From: Rhyzopertha dominica
Lineage: Eukaryota > Arthropoda > Insecta > Coleoptera > Bostrichidae
Direction: 5' to 3'
DNA: 64,000 bases
Assembly: GCA_025024175.1 (NCBI GenBank)
Contig: QCXZ01000003.1
Coordinates: forward strand, 22,092,392-22,156,391
Shown: in pieces, positions 12,540 to 24,212 of the stretch
How positions within the stretch are numbered: position 1 is the stretch's first letter
Layout of the letters: every line of letters starts with the position of its first letter
Program-made: the position numbers and the translations under genes
The notes under the pieces: generated by a model
What the model was told of the DNA's origin: nothing
Seen by the model: only the letters and a program-made list of their open reading frames with translations
Database searches by the model: none

Positions 12540-13240
12540 ATACATACAGAATGGGCGTTGATAGTATTGCAAGCTTTTTGCTTAAGGATTGTGCAAACAT
12601 TCTACTGTTGCATATGCTTTTAGATTCCATCCTAAAATATTCGACATTTTTCGTTTCAATGGAAAAAAGACATTTCTTAGTCCTGTTCCTAAAAATAAAG
12701 TAGTTTAAAACTTATAAAGGTGTCGTTCTACTGAGTAAATTCGCAAAAATCTTCGAAGATGCATTATACATTGCATTCTTCTTATAGACAGCATGGATTT
12801 ATGTAAAGAAAATCAACGATTATCAAACACTGCTGTTTTTTCTCTTTACCCTTCTGAGCTTTTAGGTAATAGAGATGTTATTTATACTGATTTTGACTGC
12901 TTTCGCCCACATTCACCATCACATCTCATTGTTTTAACTAGAACACTTAAGATTTTCTGAGTAGGTAATCGCATTGTTTACTTTCTACTTGACGAATAAA
13001 TGTTTTATGGAATTTCTTCTCCAGGCCATTCTATCACACTGTTGAGGTTCCCCGAGGTTTAAATTTATCACCTTTATTGTCCGTGTATTTTTTTATAGAT
13101 ATAAAATATAATATAAACTATCTTCTGGATGTCTTTTCCACCGAGCACCTTTCGCCGATGACTTCAACCTTTATCATGAAATTAATTATATTTCAGATTG
13201 CATTTTCCTTCAAGAATCTTTAAATTAGATTTAATCGTGG
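12540..13240 (+). mobile_element. Decayed LINE reverse transcriptase (jockey-like)
   Basis: With several frame changes the plus strand shows the ordered blocks of a non-LTR reverse transcriptase: GVDSIASFLLKDCA (usual G.D.IP..FLK.CA), SKFAKIFEDALY (usual S..AK.FE..LY), VIYTDF (usual YTDFSKAFD), and a degraded form of the SGVPQGS..GPLLF block around 13030-13080. Last comes FADDFNLYHEINYISDCIFLQESL around 13155-13230, the catalytic FADD region, in fragments. Stops and shifts throughout make it an old pseudogene. The wording GVDSI..F...DC also occurs in the minus-strand LINE at 24237-26560, suggesting one family. Confidence 0.7.
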
Positions 13241-15511
13241 TGCGATCATATTCATATATCCCTCAACATTCATGGGTTTATAATAGTGACTTATACTCGC
13301 AGAACTAATTTTATAGTTTATGAATATCTCATAGGCCACTCACCACCTGAGGTGATTGTCAGTGGTCACCTCCGTCAATTTAATCTTTTAAGGTCCTTAT
13401 TTATTATATCTTATATTTTTCGAGGCATAAACAATATAAAAATGATGATGATTGCTGAATAACCGAAAGCGCACTCTGCTATTATTAGATTAAAAATCAT
13501 GGAATTAGACATAGTTGCTTATTTGTTTAGTATACGTTTACTTAAAAACAATATCCTTATGTGAGAGCTTCTTCGTGTTGAAATAATGAAAGGAAACAAG
13601 GTAGCCGCTAACGTACGTAGTCATGCTGTTGGACTCTTTGTGGATTTCCAGAATGCCATGCCATTACAAATAAATCAAAAGAATCTGCAATATGGTATTC
13701 TTGCAATGTTAAAAACTATATTAATGAGGCAACGCGCCTATATATCGTCGTTTATTTTAGTGATATTGATAAATGATCGTATGTTGTATGCTATCACGCT
13801 GACATTCCTGCGGTGCCACCTAGAACGCTCAGGTAGTTCAATTATTTTCAATGTTAAGGAAAGAGGTTTGTTCGATGGTAATGGATGATAATCTTAATTG
13901 CACTGCAAATATCTAACGAATCTGCTTAGCTATATAATCTAGTACATAGCTTTTACTCTATCANAAGCAAAGGAAGGAATATTATGCGCTTGAATATGTT
14001 GAAATATGCACATAAAAATGCATCAAAAATTCTCAAAGTATGCAACAAAATTTGACAAAAATGCACCAAATATGCAAGTATTTTAAACAGTGTTTCCTGT
14101 AATTTAGCATTTCAAATAAGTTTTCAGCATCGTTTCTATATAAACACAAATACAAGGTACACACCTACATACATCACAAAGCATAATATGTATAAAGCAA
14201 ACTAAACATGACTTGCTTTTAATCATTTATTGGAACTGGAAAACGGTTTTCTAATTCTCATCTTTATCTATTAGTGAACTGTAGCAACTGATAATTAGGT
14301 GTTCTTTTTTAGTTGGTTAGAGGAAAAGACTTTAATCAGTTAAAATGCTTCAAAAAATGTATATACATACTTTGATGTGTCAGAAAATTTATTTTTCGTT
14401 CTATAAAGTTCAATTCTTCGAAATGTAAGGCTCAAGATCTGATTCGAAAAACAAATGTACTATTTAATGAAAATGAGGGGGTCATTATCAGGTACATTGT
14501 TCCAGTTACATTACCTTCAATGTGGAAAGGCCCAGTGAACCTCTTTGCAGACAAACCACACCACGCATTTACACCAAATTCACAGCCTTTTTAGCTCTAA
14601 TGTGAGGATTGTCTTCAGCCCAGTGCATACATTTGTGACTATTGACACTTCCATTAAATTTGAATTGGGCACCTTGGAACAATGTTCGAAATCAGTAGCG
14701 ACTCGTACTCACAAAAGTATTGATGCTGAAGGCCACCATTCTGAACATATGAATCCCATTTTCATCAGAAAGTTCAATTATTTTTCAAATTCTACTTTAA
14801 GTTATATTTGCAGAAATTTAACCTTCTCGAACGAAAAATAAATTTTCTATAGCTTTTCAAAGTATGTATACATTTCTCGAAGCACTTTTTAGATTGGTTT
14901 TGGTTGAGGCTCATTTCATTTCATAATAGGGTTGTAAATTAGGATTGGAACTGATCCATTGGAATATAGAATTGGAAATGATACTTGTCATTGCAAGTTT
15001 CCACGGACTGCATCTAATCACTGGCCGTCTGTCAGCGTCAGTCCCAAGGGCAACTGCTGGATTCGGCTCAGTATCTGGTCCTTGGAGCAGATATTAGGTC
15101 GGATTCGGACTAGCTGTACTCGAAGCATGACATGTAGCATTTTAGTTGTTTACGCCAAATTCGAGAAAATATGCTTAAATATGCTCCTGATAAAATTTTA
15201 TGCACAAGAGTCCTGCAATATACAAAACATGCAAAAATTAATTGGTTTAATTAAACTCCAACTGCCTATAGATAAGCGCAGATCTAAAAGGTCAGAGCAG
15301 ACAACATATTATTAATTTAAAATATGCATTTGCATAAAATCCCTGCCTTGATCATAAGTACAAAATTGTACTGTATTAATCAAGTATAAGTCATCTGTAT
15401 TCATCTGTATGGAAAACTACTGCACTTCTTGTTCTTATAATACCTCTAGAAATTGCACAGAATACGATTATTTGCCAATATATAGGGTAACGTAATACAT
15501 TGATTGATTGA
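13241..15511. other. Intergenic, nothing recognised
   Basis: Two short open frames (13586-13888 and 14545-14841) lack recognisable motifs. No RNA gene or terminal repeat was seen. Confidence 0.4.
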
Positions 15512-15648
15512 ACCAGCGTACGGTCAGCACTCCCGGATATACCGCCGGGCCAGCCGTCTACGCTGGGTTGGAGGGGTACATGCTGATTGCTAGTAGTGCG
15601 ACTGCCTAGCGCATGTTAAGGAAATATAAGGACTGGAATGGGAAGGTT
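15512..15648. repeat. Dispersed repeat, copy 1 of 2 in the window
   Basis: Aligns with 52395-52531 in the same orientation. Shared blocks are accag.gtac, ccg.atata..., gggcc.g.c.tc.a.gctgggttgga, catgtta.gg and ggaat.ggaaggt. Identity is about 65-70% by eye. On the minus strand both copies can be read as QPS.D..P..I.GS, so a protein-coding ancestor is possible. The family is not recognised. Confidence 0.55.
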
Positions 15649-18167
15649 ATACAGGTACATTCATTTTCTTTGAATGTTTTTTTTTTGGTTTTGTTGACAT
15701 CATTGGACCACTTCAGAGTAGCCCGATTAATTTTTTGTTTCTTATCATTTCTAGTTATTATTTTCGTTCTTCTCTGACTTCTGAATTATCCTCTCTATAG
15801 TTGTTTTCCACACGATCTTCCTCTTTTACGTCGGCCTTCGCTTAGTTCCCAGGTCTTCCTTAATATGTGGTCTGCTTCCCTCCAAGATGTGTCTCTAGTA
15901 TTTCGTAGCGTATGTCTATTTTTTCTATGATCGTTCTGCCATCCAAGAGTTCCGCTATTGCCGCACGCGTGGTATGTATTTGGTTGATAGATATTGTAAT
16001 TTCTTGTATACACTTCACTAGATACACGGAACTACTTCACTATTGCGACAGCAACAATAATAATAGTAACATAAACATAAGTACATAACACTGGGGTACA
16101 TTGTGAATTAAATCTTAGAATTTTATGTAACTGTTCGGTTTCTGTAGCTTGTTTAGATTGCTCTTTCATGATGATGTTGACGTTTTCTTGTTTGATTTCG
16201 TCTATGTTTGTCTGATCGCTTGCTGGGGTTCTAGGTACATCGAGTGATGTTCTACCGTTCTACCGGATCATTCTTGTCTCTGTTCATTTTTTTATATATT
16301 AGAGTTACTTTACGGCCGGAGGTTTGTTGTCTCTAGACAAGATTATCGCACTATCATAGTGGTTACTTTTACTCCCTCTTTCTGGTGTTGCAGTTAAGAT
16401 TTCTTCTGAAACCTTTTTGTTCCAAGTCGTTTATGACTGCTGTTCTTTTGAGTTGTATTTTGGCCGTAGACCGTGAAAAGTGCAATGCAGTGCAATATAT
16501 AATTGTTTTTAGATATGCGTATTTTCACTGGCTTGAAAGGCATTAATTATAAAAAAGCGTGCTAAAAACAAAAAAAAACATTTATTTTCATTTAACACCA
16601 ACATTTTAGTTACAGTTGAAGTGTAACATGATTATCGAGTCACATCCGATAGAATTTCGAAGTTACGTACGTCACAACATAATGTTAATTGACTAATTTA
16701 CAAATGGCTTTATAGGTAATATATTTATAATGATTACTAAATAATTGGTCCAGTCCTACGCAAAACGTGGAAATTAACTCATTACTAGGGAACAATTCCC
16801 GTTCATAATAAATGCACATACGATTGAACTCTATTTCCATTGTTGTGGGAGGTGACCAGTGACATACAAGGGGAGGACAGGCGCGCCTTGTCGTCCGACT
16901 TGTACCCATTATGCACACGTAAGTCATGACACCCTCGCTGTACTTCTTATTCAAAAACCACGGGCGTGGTTCAATGCACGCGTGTGTCTAATTTTAGAGC
17001 TCCATACAAAGAATACGATGACAAAAGGTAATTTACACTAATTGCTTGTAGCACGCGCACCAAAGAATTCCTATACGAAAGCAGTGCAGACTTTGTTGTG
17101 ACGATAAATTTCAAAAACAAGCATCTATGCAAAACCTTCTACAAACGAAATTTCACATGCTCATAAGATTTTGAAGTTACACTGAAATGGTTGGTTTCGG
17201 TATTTTATTAGATCACCTTACACATTAAATGCGTACAGGTGCTCTAGATATTCATTTCGTTTAGAATCTATTAATTGGCAATTCTGAATAGCACTAGTCT
17301 TTTCCCCAAGTAGTGTCTAAAGCTGATTTTTAAAGCAAGTCACACTGTAGGCAAAATTTAACTGTATGGCTGTTTAAGCCTGATCGTAGCCTACCAATAG
17401 ATCTAGCCGTGACAGTGATTTCGTGGCGTCACAACTGGAGATGGTCGACTATCGCGCTTGGCTCTACGATTCTATGGAAATAGTCACAACTTGGATGAAT
17501 TTAACAAAAATTACGGATCTAATTATTATCTATAATACTTGCTGGGCGACTACATTATCAGCAAACTCAATAATTATAGATCAGCAGTTATATAAAGTAT
17601 ATATTCCAACTATTAAAGACAAGACAAAGACAATTATGCTCATTTTAACAACTAAACACTCCTTAAAGGTCGAATATAATGCAATGCAAGATATGTACTA
17701 CTATTAAAAACAATATACAAATACAAACAAAATGATTGCTAGCTTTTCAGTTATTTCACAGATTTCTTGTGCTTTGATTTTCTGGATAACTGTGTGTATC
17801 GATTACATTGATTATTTGTAAAATGTAAAATGTAATTTTTATACCTATCGAAATTACAACCGTTACAACGACCAAAAACTTGATTTGTCAGTTTAATGAC
17901 GTCCTATAGCACTCACCCTTGAAAAAGTTGTGGAAAAACATGTTTTTTTTTTGTAGCATCGTGGTGTATCACGAAAACATGCTGCTTTGAACTTGGACTT
18001 GCAGTTCAAAATTTTTCATTAACTAAATATTAATCACTATAGCGCATATCTTGTAATTTTGCCATCGCACGCACCCCCTCCGTTGTAACTATGAAATTAA
18101 TCTAATCTAAATATATACATTTTTTTCTATTCTGGTTACAATTCTTGTATGCATGCAGAATAAATGC

Positions 18168-18201
<34 letters not shown>

Positions 18202-19720
18202 TTATTAGTTCTTGTTCTTTTGGCAACCATATGTAACAACAGTGCTTAGTATGCCGAGAACCGCTGTTTTCTACAAAATAACAATAAATGAAATTTTCAT
18301 ACAGTGCTTAGATACTTTTAACAATATTATAGAATAGCATTAATCTATCCAATATGATGATTATGATACTTATGAGCATATCTGATGCACGGTATCAGAT
18401 AATATTGCAGGATTAGATAACATTTCACGTGATTTTCTTTTAACATTATATTTGATTGTTGCGTAAGCTCTTTATTCTGAGAATTATCGTGTAAAAGGAT
18501 ACTGGAGTGTTGCGGAAATGCGTAATAAACTCTCGCTCAACTCTACAAGGAAATAAGCGCCGGAGGTTAAAAATGATAATACTTGTTCAAGCAAGAGTTT
18601 CTTAGGAAACGTTTAATTATACTGATAAAGGCACCAAGTAGTTTCTGGCAAAAATCAATTTTCACAACAGCAAGAAAACAATTTTTGCAGATTTTCTGTT
18701 GAAGCAAAAAACAATTCATTGTCCAAGCAGGCATTATTTCATATGTAAAAGTTTGAGAAGGTGATTATTGCTTAATAGGAATAATAATGGTAAATAATTT
18801 TGAAAAAAATGTAGGACACTGTTGCAGGGTAAACATCTTTTGAAAGTATAAATTAATTTCATTTTACTTACCAATTTTAATGATCACCAATGCCCAAACT
18901 ACTTCATATCCCAAAAATTGTTGTGTATTGACAATAATATAAAGCTGTTGCAGAAAAGATTTGATAAAATGAATAGAAGCATTCCTGTATGGCAGTAAAC
19001 GAGTACAATTTATTAATCCGGAAGTTCTACATTCAGTACTGTCGTGTAATAAATTTAGAACTTAATATACCGAATGTATGGGCATCATTACAAATCCGCT
19101 GAAACACTCCTTACTCATGTAGAAATGGGAACTTACCTGAAAAAGGTGATGAACTTGATGCGTCAAAACATATAGGAGATTTGATTTTTTAAAATATTGC
19201 ACCTTGCTCCTTAAATCTCAAAGCTTCCATACCCCAATATGTATTGCAAGAAATTACTTATTTACTTATTATTGCATGACGAGAAAGTTTACACAAGACG
19301 GACATTTGAATACTTCAAAGAGAATGTAATTCAAAAGAATGCTGTTTATTCCGAGAATTGCAGAAAGCGCGGCTGTTCTTCCTAGTAAGCTTTTATTATA
19401 CTTGTAAAACAATTTCGGTACTTTTATAACGACAGACGACAGCACGTGATGTCGACGCGCCGCGAGAACATTTGACCCAACCTGAAATGCCTACTGCTCA
19501 GTACCATTTATTTAAGATATTCATTAGATCGTGATAATAAAAATATTTCATAAATAAGTAAAGTATTCAACCCGTATTACTAGTAAATACAGTAATATTT
19601 GGATTACTTCAGTCTTGTAGATATCTATGTATGTAGATTATATGCTATAGTCATTACTATCATCTCAAGCTACAAGTATTAATTACACTTATTTTTTCTT
19701 TTTAAACATTTTAAATTTGT
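15649..19720. other. Gene-poor stretch with one TTA microsatellite
   Basis: A (TTA)n run occupies about 18171-18199. Short open frames at 15795-16013 (-), 16685-16954 (-) and 17423-17707 (+) have no motif I can name. No other feature is supportable. Confidence 0.4.
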
Positions 19721-19864
19721 CGTATGCAGGCCACTGAAAATGTCTCGCAAAACAAGAGGATATATGAAGTAGGTTTATTTGAATAAAGAAAATATGCTTT
19801 TATTTTTATTAAAATAAACCTACTTCATATATACTTACAAGATATTTCCAGTGGCCCACATACG
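19721..19864. repeat. 144-bp foldback element (MITE-like)
   Basis: The left arm 19721-19780 and right arm 19811-19864 are inverted copies. The outer block cgtatg..ggccactg.aaat and the inner block tatatgaagtaggtttatt are nearly perfect; only the middle of the arms differs. The loop is about 30 nt. No coding capacity. Transcribed RNA would form a long hairpin. Confidence 0.7.
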
Positions 19865-20113
19865 GTAGAGAGCCAGTATACTGATGTGTTATACAAATGA
19901 TGAGGGGTTTGACATCACTCGTAAGCGTTAACGTTAACTAGTAAACATTCAGGTTGGATAAATATGCCATGCTTTCTACAAAGTACAGTAATACGTATAC
20001 GTACACATGGTGTGCCACCTAAAAGGGAACTGACCGTAGTTCAGTTAATATTAAAAATTTCGAAATATGTTCCAAATAAAAAAATTATGTCTCACTTTTT
20101 CTAGGCGTTATTG

Positions 20114-20701
20114 AACTATACAGGGTGTTCCACATTATGATAATACCTTACATTATTTGTTGCAATTACTGAAATATTAATAATGAAATATTCGTATAAA
20201 TGTGTACGCTGACTTGCATTTAATAATTGTCTATAATTGAGAGTTCTTATTTTGTATTGTAAAAGTTATGAACTTTATCTTAAAGAATTAAAATTTTTAC
20301 ATATATGAGAAGTGATCGATCACCATTTTAATTATTTAGCACAGCCAATTTGATAAAAACAAAAGTGAAAATATGTAGCCTAACATTCAACTGTAATTTT
20401 CTAGGAAAGGGTCAATTTTAGGCGCATGAACAGAGTACCTTTTTTTTGTTTACAAGAGGCGCCCCCAAAACATTTATTAAAAAAATGTGTGCATCATTTT
20501 AACGGCTTCCATTTCAAATAATAATAACCAAACTTTGATACAATTATATCAACCGGACTGAGATATTTTTCAAAAACTACTTCTCATTCTTATGTTTAAG
20601 AGGCGGGCGTTATTTCAAAAAAAGTTGTAGTGTAAAATAGCGTTATCTTTACAACAGTTTTCAGATTCCAAAAGGTTGCCCATATAATGCGTGACACCTT
20701 C
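20114..20701. repeat. Unclassified transposon-like repeat
   Basis: It starts with cagggtgttccacattat and ends with ggttgcccatataatgcgtgacacc. The two ends are imperfect inverted copies (GGTGTNNCRCATTAT). The right part, about 20590-20701, recurs at 54260-54352 with shared blocks atgtttaagag, agtt....tgtaa.atag.gttat and aggttgccca.ataatgcg.gaca. No coding content is recognised. It is probably a non-autonomous DNA element. Confidence 0.5.
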
Positions 20702-20845
20702 TATATATTTTTTTAATAGAACACCATATGAATTCATTTGTATAAATAAAAGCTGCCTTATTAACATATACATGTGTTCTTTTTGCACCGTTTTAGCTAC
20801 ATTTGGAATTTTCTTTTTACTATTGACGTTGCAGTGCGCTTGAAA

Positions 20846-21142
20846 ATGCCAAACATTTTTAAAATAAAAAAAGACAATGAAACGGTTTTTACTCTTAAGA
20901 AGAGCATAAAAGTATTATTTTCCACTGTATTAAACGTATTAGGTGCGCTGAAACAGTTTCCTAATAATAAATTTAAATCTCGCAGTTTTCGAACATGTTT
21001 TAACTTTAGCATATTTATTTCTACGTTATACAATGCCTATCGAAATTACTTTTTTGTTGATATAAGGAAGGTAAGTATGTTTAATGAGCAGTTTTTGAAA
21101 AATAACAAGAAGCAAACATTTTCATGTTTGAATGAATATTAA
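20846..21142 (+). CDS. Unrecognised small open frame, doubtful
   Basis: A 98-codon frame begins at an ATG in the context gaaaatgcc. The product is basic and rich in Phe, Lys and Asn with no motif I recognise. Its stop codon is formed exactly at the border of the Harbinger element that starts at 21142, so any original frame could have been longer. AT-rich sequence gives frames like this by chance, and I consider it more likely non-coding. Confidence 0.15.
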   Translation: MPNIFKIKKDNETVFTLKKSIKVLFSTVLNVLGALKQFPNNKFKSRSFRTCFNFSIFISTLYNAYRNYFFVDIRKVSMFNEQFLKNNKKQTFSCLNEY

Positions 21143-21804
21143 GCCCCGTTTCCACCAGAAAAACTTATAGGAACTTTTTGTTGCTTTGTGTTTCCCACTG
21201 TTGACTGTTTCGGAAACTTTCAGCAACATGTATAAACTTTTTGTTTCCACCAAAGGAACTATATTTAACTGACAAATGTCGCTGTACCTGCTTAGTTTGT
21301 GAAAGTGCAACTGAGAGTTTCCACTGCGAGATAAGTTGCGGCAACATGGAAGATAAAGACCTCTTATTAGCAGCGACGGCATATCTTGTATTATCTACAA
21401 AGAAAATTTCCAAAAGAAAGCACAAATTACTGGATGAAAAGCCTACAAGAAAGATGAAGAAATGGTGGCATTTATAGTTGTGATTATTTTAAATTCCATA
21501 GACACTCACTATTTCATTAGTTTTAAGTTCTATAAACAACTGATTGGTCCACTTAAACAACATTATTTTTGTAGGTGTAAATATCAAAGCGCACTCGCAA
21601 CAACTAAATATTGGTAGTTACTTTTTCGTTTCTCTTTGAAAATACCGCTCAAAATGGAAACCGGCGACATGTAGGAACAATCAACATTTGTTTCCGAAAC
21701 AACGAGAAACTTTTGGAAACATTTATGAACTTCTAGGAACATTCTGTGGAACAAGCAACAGAAACACAAAAGTTGCCTAATGTTTCTTTAGTGGAAACGG
21801 GGCT
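21142..21804 (+). mobile_element. PIF/Harbinger element, internally deleted (663 bp)
   Basis: The ends are perfect inverted AGCCCCGTTTCCAC, flanked on both sides by TTA (21139-21141 and 21805-21807), the signature target duplication of PIF/Harbinger. Subterminal regions are also related by inversion (ggaactttttg and gaaacttt-type words). It contains the first codons of a Harbinger-type protein but no catalytic domain. Confidence 0.85.
21346..21477 (+). pseudogene. Harbinger transposase N-terminus, 43 codons
   Basis: An ATG-started frame encodes MEDKDLLLAATAYLVL followed by a Lys-rich stretch and WW. Harbinger transposases of insects commonly begin with an acidic start, a run of Leu/Ala and a basic segment leading to a WWVRP-type block. 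The frame ends just where that block would begin, because the rest of the gene has been deleted. Confidence 0.5.
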
Positions 21805-21807
21805 TTA

Positions 21808-22501
21808 GGTAAGCATATGTAAAGATTGCCAATTGGTAACATCGTTGCAGCTGTATTTGTTTTGGACCAACACATGCTTAGATGAGCTAGCTAGTGTTTT
21901 ATTGTTTTTTATGTCATCGTGTTTTTAAAATGTCTCTTACAAGCAAAAATTTTTTCTTGTACTGTACAGCTTATCCAGTGATGGGTTTTAAAATAAAATG
22001 AATATACATGCAAGAAATCTACTTTTGAAAATTAATAGATGACCATTAACAGAAGCAAGTAGATCCAAAACACTTTTTTAAAATAATTATCTGCTTTGGG
22101 ATGGAAGTATTATTGCACTACGAGTGTGACTGCAAATGACGAGAGCGTTAGAGTTTCATTCGTTATCACACCCGCTACTGCAGTATGATCTAACCCACGT
22201 GTGATGTTCAAAACTTTATCTGCATCCGGCTAATCGGTGCAAATTGTGCATTCATACTGTAATCTCTTAATAACGAGTGATTCAGAAAGGAAAAATGTAC
22301 CCTTGGAAACTTTTATAATCTGTTCACTGATTGGTGTACATCCAAGAAAATTAAAAATGGAGCAAAAGAAAAAGTAACATTTGCATTTTGTTAGTTATCG
22401 AGGAAAAATAAGTGCTCCAATTTTTAGGCTTTCTATTCAATGCTCTGCTCTGCAATCTCAATGAAGCAAAATGTTGATATTATTAAATTTAATCATATAA
22501 T
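21808..22501. other. Intergenic, nothing recognised
   Basis: No open frame or repeat of note before the AAT microsatellite. Confidence 0.4.
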
Positions 22502-22525
22502 CATAATAATAATAATAACAACAAC

Positions 22526-22557
<32 letters not shown>

Positions 22558-22574
22558 TAATAACAATAATAATG
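22502..22574. repeat. (AAT/AAC)n microsatellite
   Basis: An interrupted AAT/AAC trinucleotide run ending in taacaataataatg at 22561-22574. The same 14 bases recur at 24223-24236 on the other side of the ribozyme array, where they adjoin the 3' end of a minus-strand LINE. The run therefore looks like the rest of that LINE's tail. Confidence 0.8.
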
Positions 22575-22761
22575 AAAGTAAGAATTTAGGATGGCAATGC
22601 CATCTGTCAGCATTACACTGACATGATGACAAAGCCACCTAGCTGCCTTAACGGGAACTACTTCCTAAAGGAAGTGACCTGTAGCCTGACAAATTGGCAT
22701 GCAACTGCATACTTCAATTTGACAGCAGGCCCCCACGGCACTTTTTGCTGACGGGCAAGAA
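22572..22761 (-). repeat. Inverted first unit, 190-bp perfect arm
   Basis: The reverse complement of 22572-22761 matches 22831-23020 without a gap and, by eye, without a mismatch. The 69-nt spacer contains an inverted remnant of stem I of the ribozyme (gtgtagacaacacggcatag). In it the whole catalytic core between the two stem I arms is deleted, so this copy cannot self-cleave. The junction falls in the near-palindrome acttcctttaggaagt, a likely fold-back or template-switch point. Confidence 0.88.
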
Positions 22762-23054
22762 CCAACATACAATAAAATGCATGTGTGTAGACAACACGGC
22801 ATAGAACTGGTCACTTCCTTTAGGAAGTAGTTCTTGCCCGTCAGCAAAAAGTGCCGTGGGGGCCTGCTGTCAAATTGAAGTATGCAGTTGCATGCCAATT
22901 TGTCAGGCTACAGGTCACTTCCTTTAGGAAGTAGTTCCCGTTAAGGCAGCTAGGTGGCTTTGTCATCATGTCAGTGTAATGCTGACAGATGGCATTGCCA
23001 TCCTAAATTCTTACTTTCATCATACCATTGCTTCGGTATATAGCAAAACCAGTT

Positions 23055-23158
23055 CTATGCCGTGTTATCTACACTAGACCTAAACTGCACTGATGAGCTG
23101 TAATGACAGCGAAATAGTACTATCGGCAGTTTGTTGAGGTGTAGACAGCACAGCATAG
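23055..23158 (+). ncRNA. Type I hammerhead ribozyme, copy 1 (stem I mismatch)
   Basis: Core CTGATGA at 23090-23096; stem II GCTGT/ACAGC closed by AATG (23097-23110); GAAA 23111-23114; short stem III in TAGTACTA; UC cleavage site ending at 23124. Stem I proximal strand ACTGCA faces GGCAGT here, so the pair next to the cleavage site is lost. The distal stem I arms 23055-23074 and 23139-23158 are about 20 nt and mostly paired. Expected activity is weaker than in the other copies. Confidence 0.85.
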
Positions 23159-23405
23159 ACATGCATTTTATTGTATGTTAATTCTTGCCCGTCAGNAAAA
23201 AGTGCCGTGGGGGCNTGCTTTCATATTGAAGTATGCAGTTGNATGCCAATTTGTCAGGCTACAGGTCACTTCCTTTAGGAAGTAGTTCCCGTTAAGGCAG
23301 CTAGGTGGCTTTGTCATCATGTCAGTGTAATGCTGACAGATGGCATTGCGATCCTAAATTCTTACTTTCATCATACCATTGCTTTGGTATATAGCAAAAC
23401 CAGTT

Positions 23406-23509
23406 CTATGCCGTGTTGTCTACACTAGACCTAAACTGCACTGATGAGCTGTAATGACAGCGAAATAGTACTATCTGCAGTTGGTTGAGGTGTAGACAGC
23501 ACAGCATAG
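23406..23509 (+). ncRNA. Type I hammerhead ribozyme, copy 2
   Basis: All conserved core positions are present: CTGATGA, stem II GCTGT/ACAGC with loop AATG, GAAA, A15.1-U16.1 pair, three-pair stem III with a two-base loop, and C17. Predicted self-cleavage is between 23475 and 23476. Proximal stem I ACTGCA/TGCAGT is perfect. An internal loop (tagacctaa against tggttgag) precedes a 20-nt distal stem, a position where tertiary contacts with loop II form in natural type I ribozymes. Confidence 0.93.
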
Positions 23510-23756
23510 ACATGCATTTTATTGTATGTTGGTTCTTGCCCGTCAGCAAAAAGTGCCGTGGGGGCCTGCTGTCAAATTGAAGTATGCAGTTGCATGCCAA
23601 TTTGTCAGGCTACAGGTCACTTCCTTTAGGAAGTAGTTCCCGTTAAGGCAGCTAGGTGGCTTTGTCATCATGTCAGTGTAATGCTGACAGATGGCATTGC
23701 CATCCTAAATTCTTACTTTCATCATACCATTGCTTCGGTATATAGCAAAACCAGTT

Positions 23757-23860
23757 CTATGCCGTGTTGTCTACACTAGACCTAAACTGCACTGATGAGC
23801 TGTAATGACAGCGAAATAGTACTATCTGCAGTTGGTTGAGGTGTAGACAGCACAGCATAG
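23757..23860 (+). ncRNA. Type I hammerhead ribozyme, copy 3
   Basis: Identical in all core parts to copy 2, exactly 351 bases later. Predicted cleavage is between 23826 and 23827, so RNA cut at copies 2 and 3 would be a 351-nt monomer (23476-23826) with 5'-OH and 2',3'-cyclic phosphate ends. Confidence 0.93.
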
Positions 23861-24108
23861 ACATGCATTTTATTGTATGTTGGTTCTTGCCCGTCAGCAA
23901 AAAGTGCCGTGGGGGCCTGCTTTCAAATTGAAGTATGCAGTTGCATGCCAATTTGTCAGGCTACAGGTCACTTCCTTTAGGAAGTAGTTCCCGTTAAGGC
24001 AGCTAGGTGGCTTTGTCATCATGTCAGGGTAATGCTGACAGATGGCATTGCCATCCTAAATTCTTACTTTCATCATACCATTGCTTTGGTATATAAGCAA
24101 AACCAGTT

Positions 24109-24212
24109 CTATGCCGTGTTGTCTACACTAGACCTAAACTGCACTGATGAGCTGTAATGACAGCGAAATAGTACTATCTGCAGTTGGTTGAGGTGTAGAC
24201 AGCACAGCATAG
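24109..24212 (+). ncRNA. Type I hammerhead ribozyme, copy 4
   Basis: Same core and stems as copies 2 and 3. Predicted cleavage is between 24178 and 24179, giving a 352-nt monomer from copy 3 because of one extra A near 24096. The array ends ten bases after the distal stem I arm, so this last ribozyme is complete. Confidence 0.93.

Noticed and set aside
22665..23951. Repeated short minus-strand frames starting MACNCILQF
   Set aside because: They are identical because they lie in the 351-bp non-coding repeat. Frames break at unit borders and no family is recognisable.
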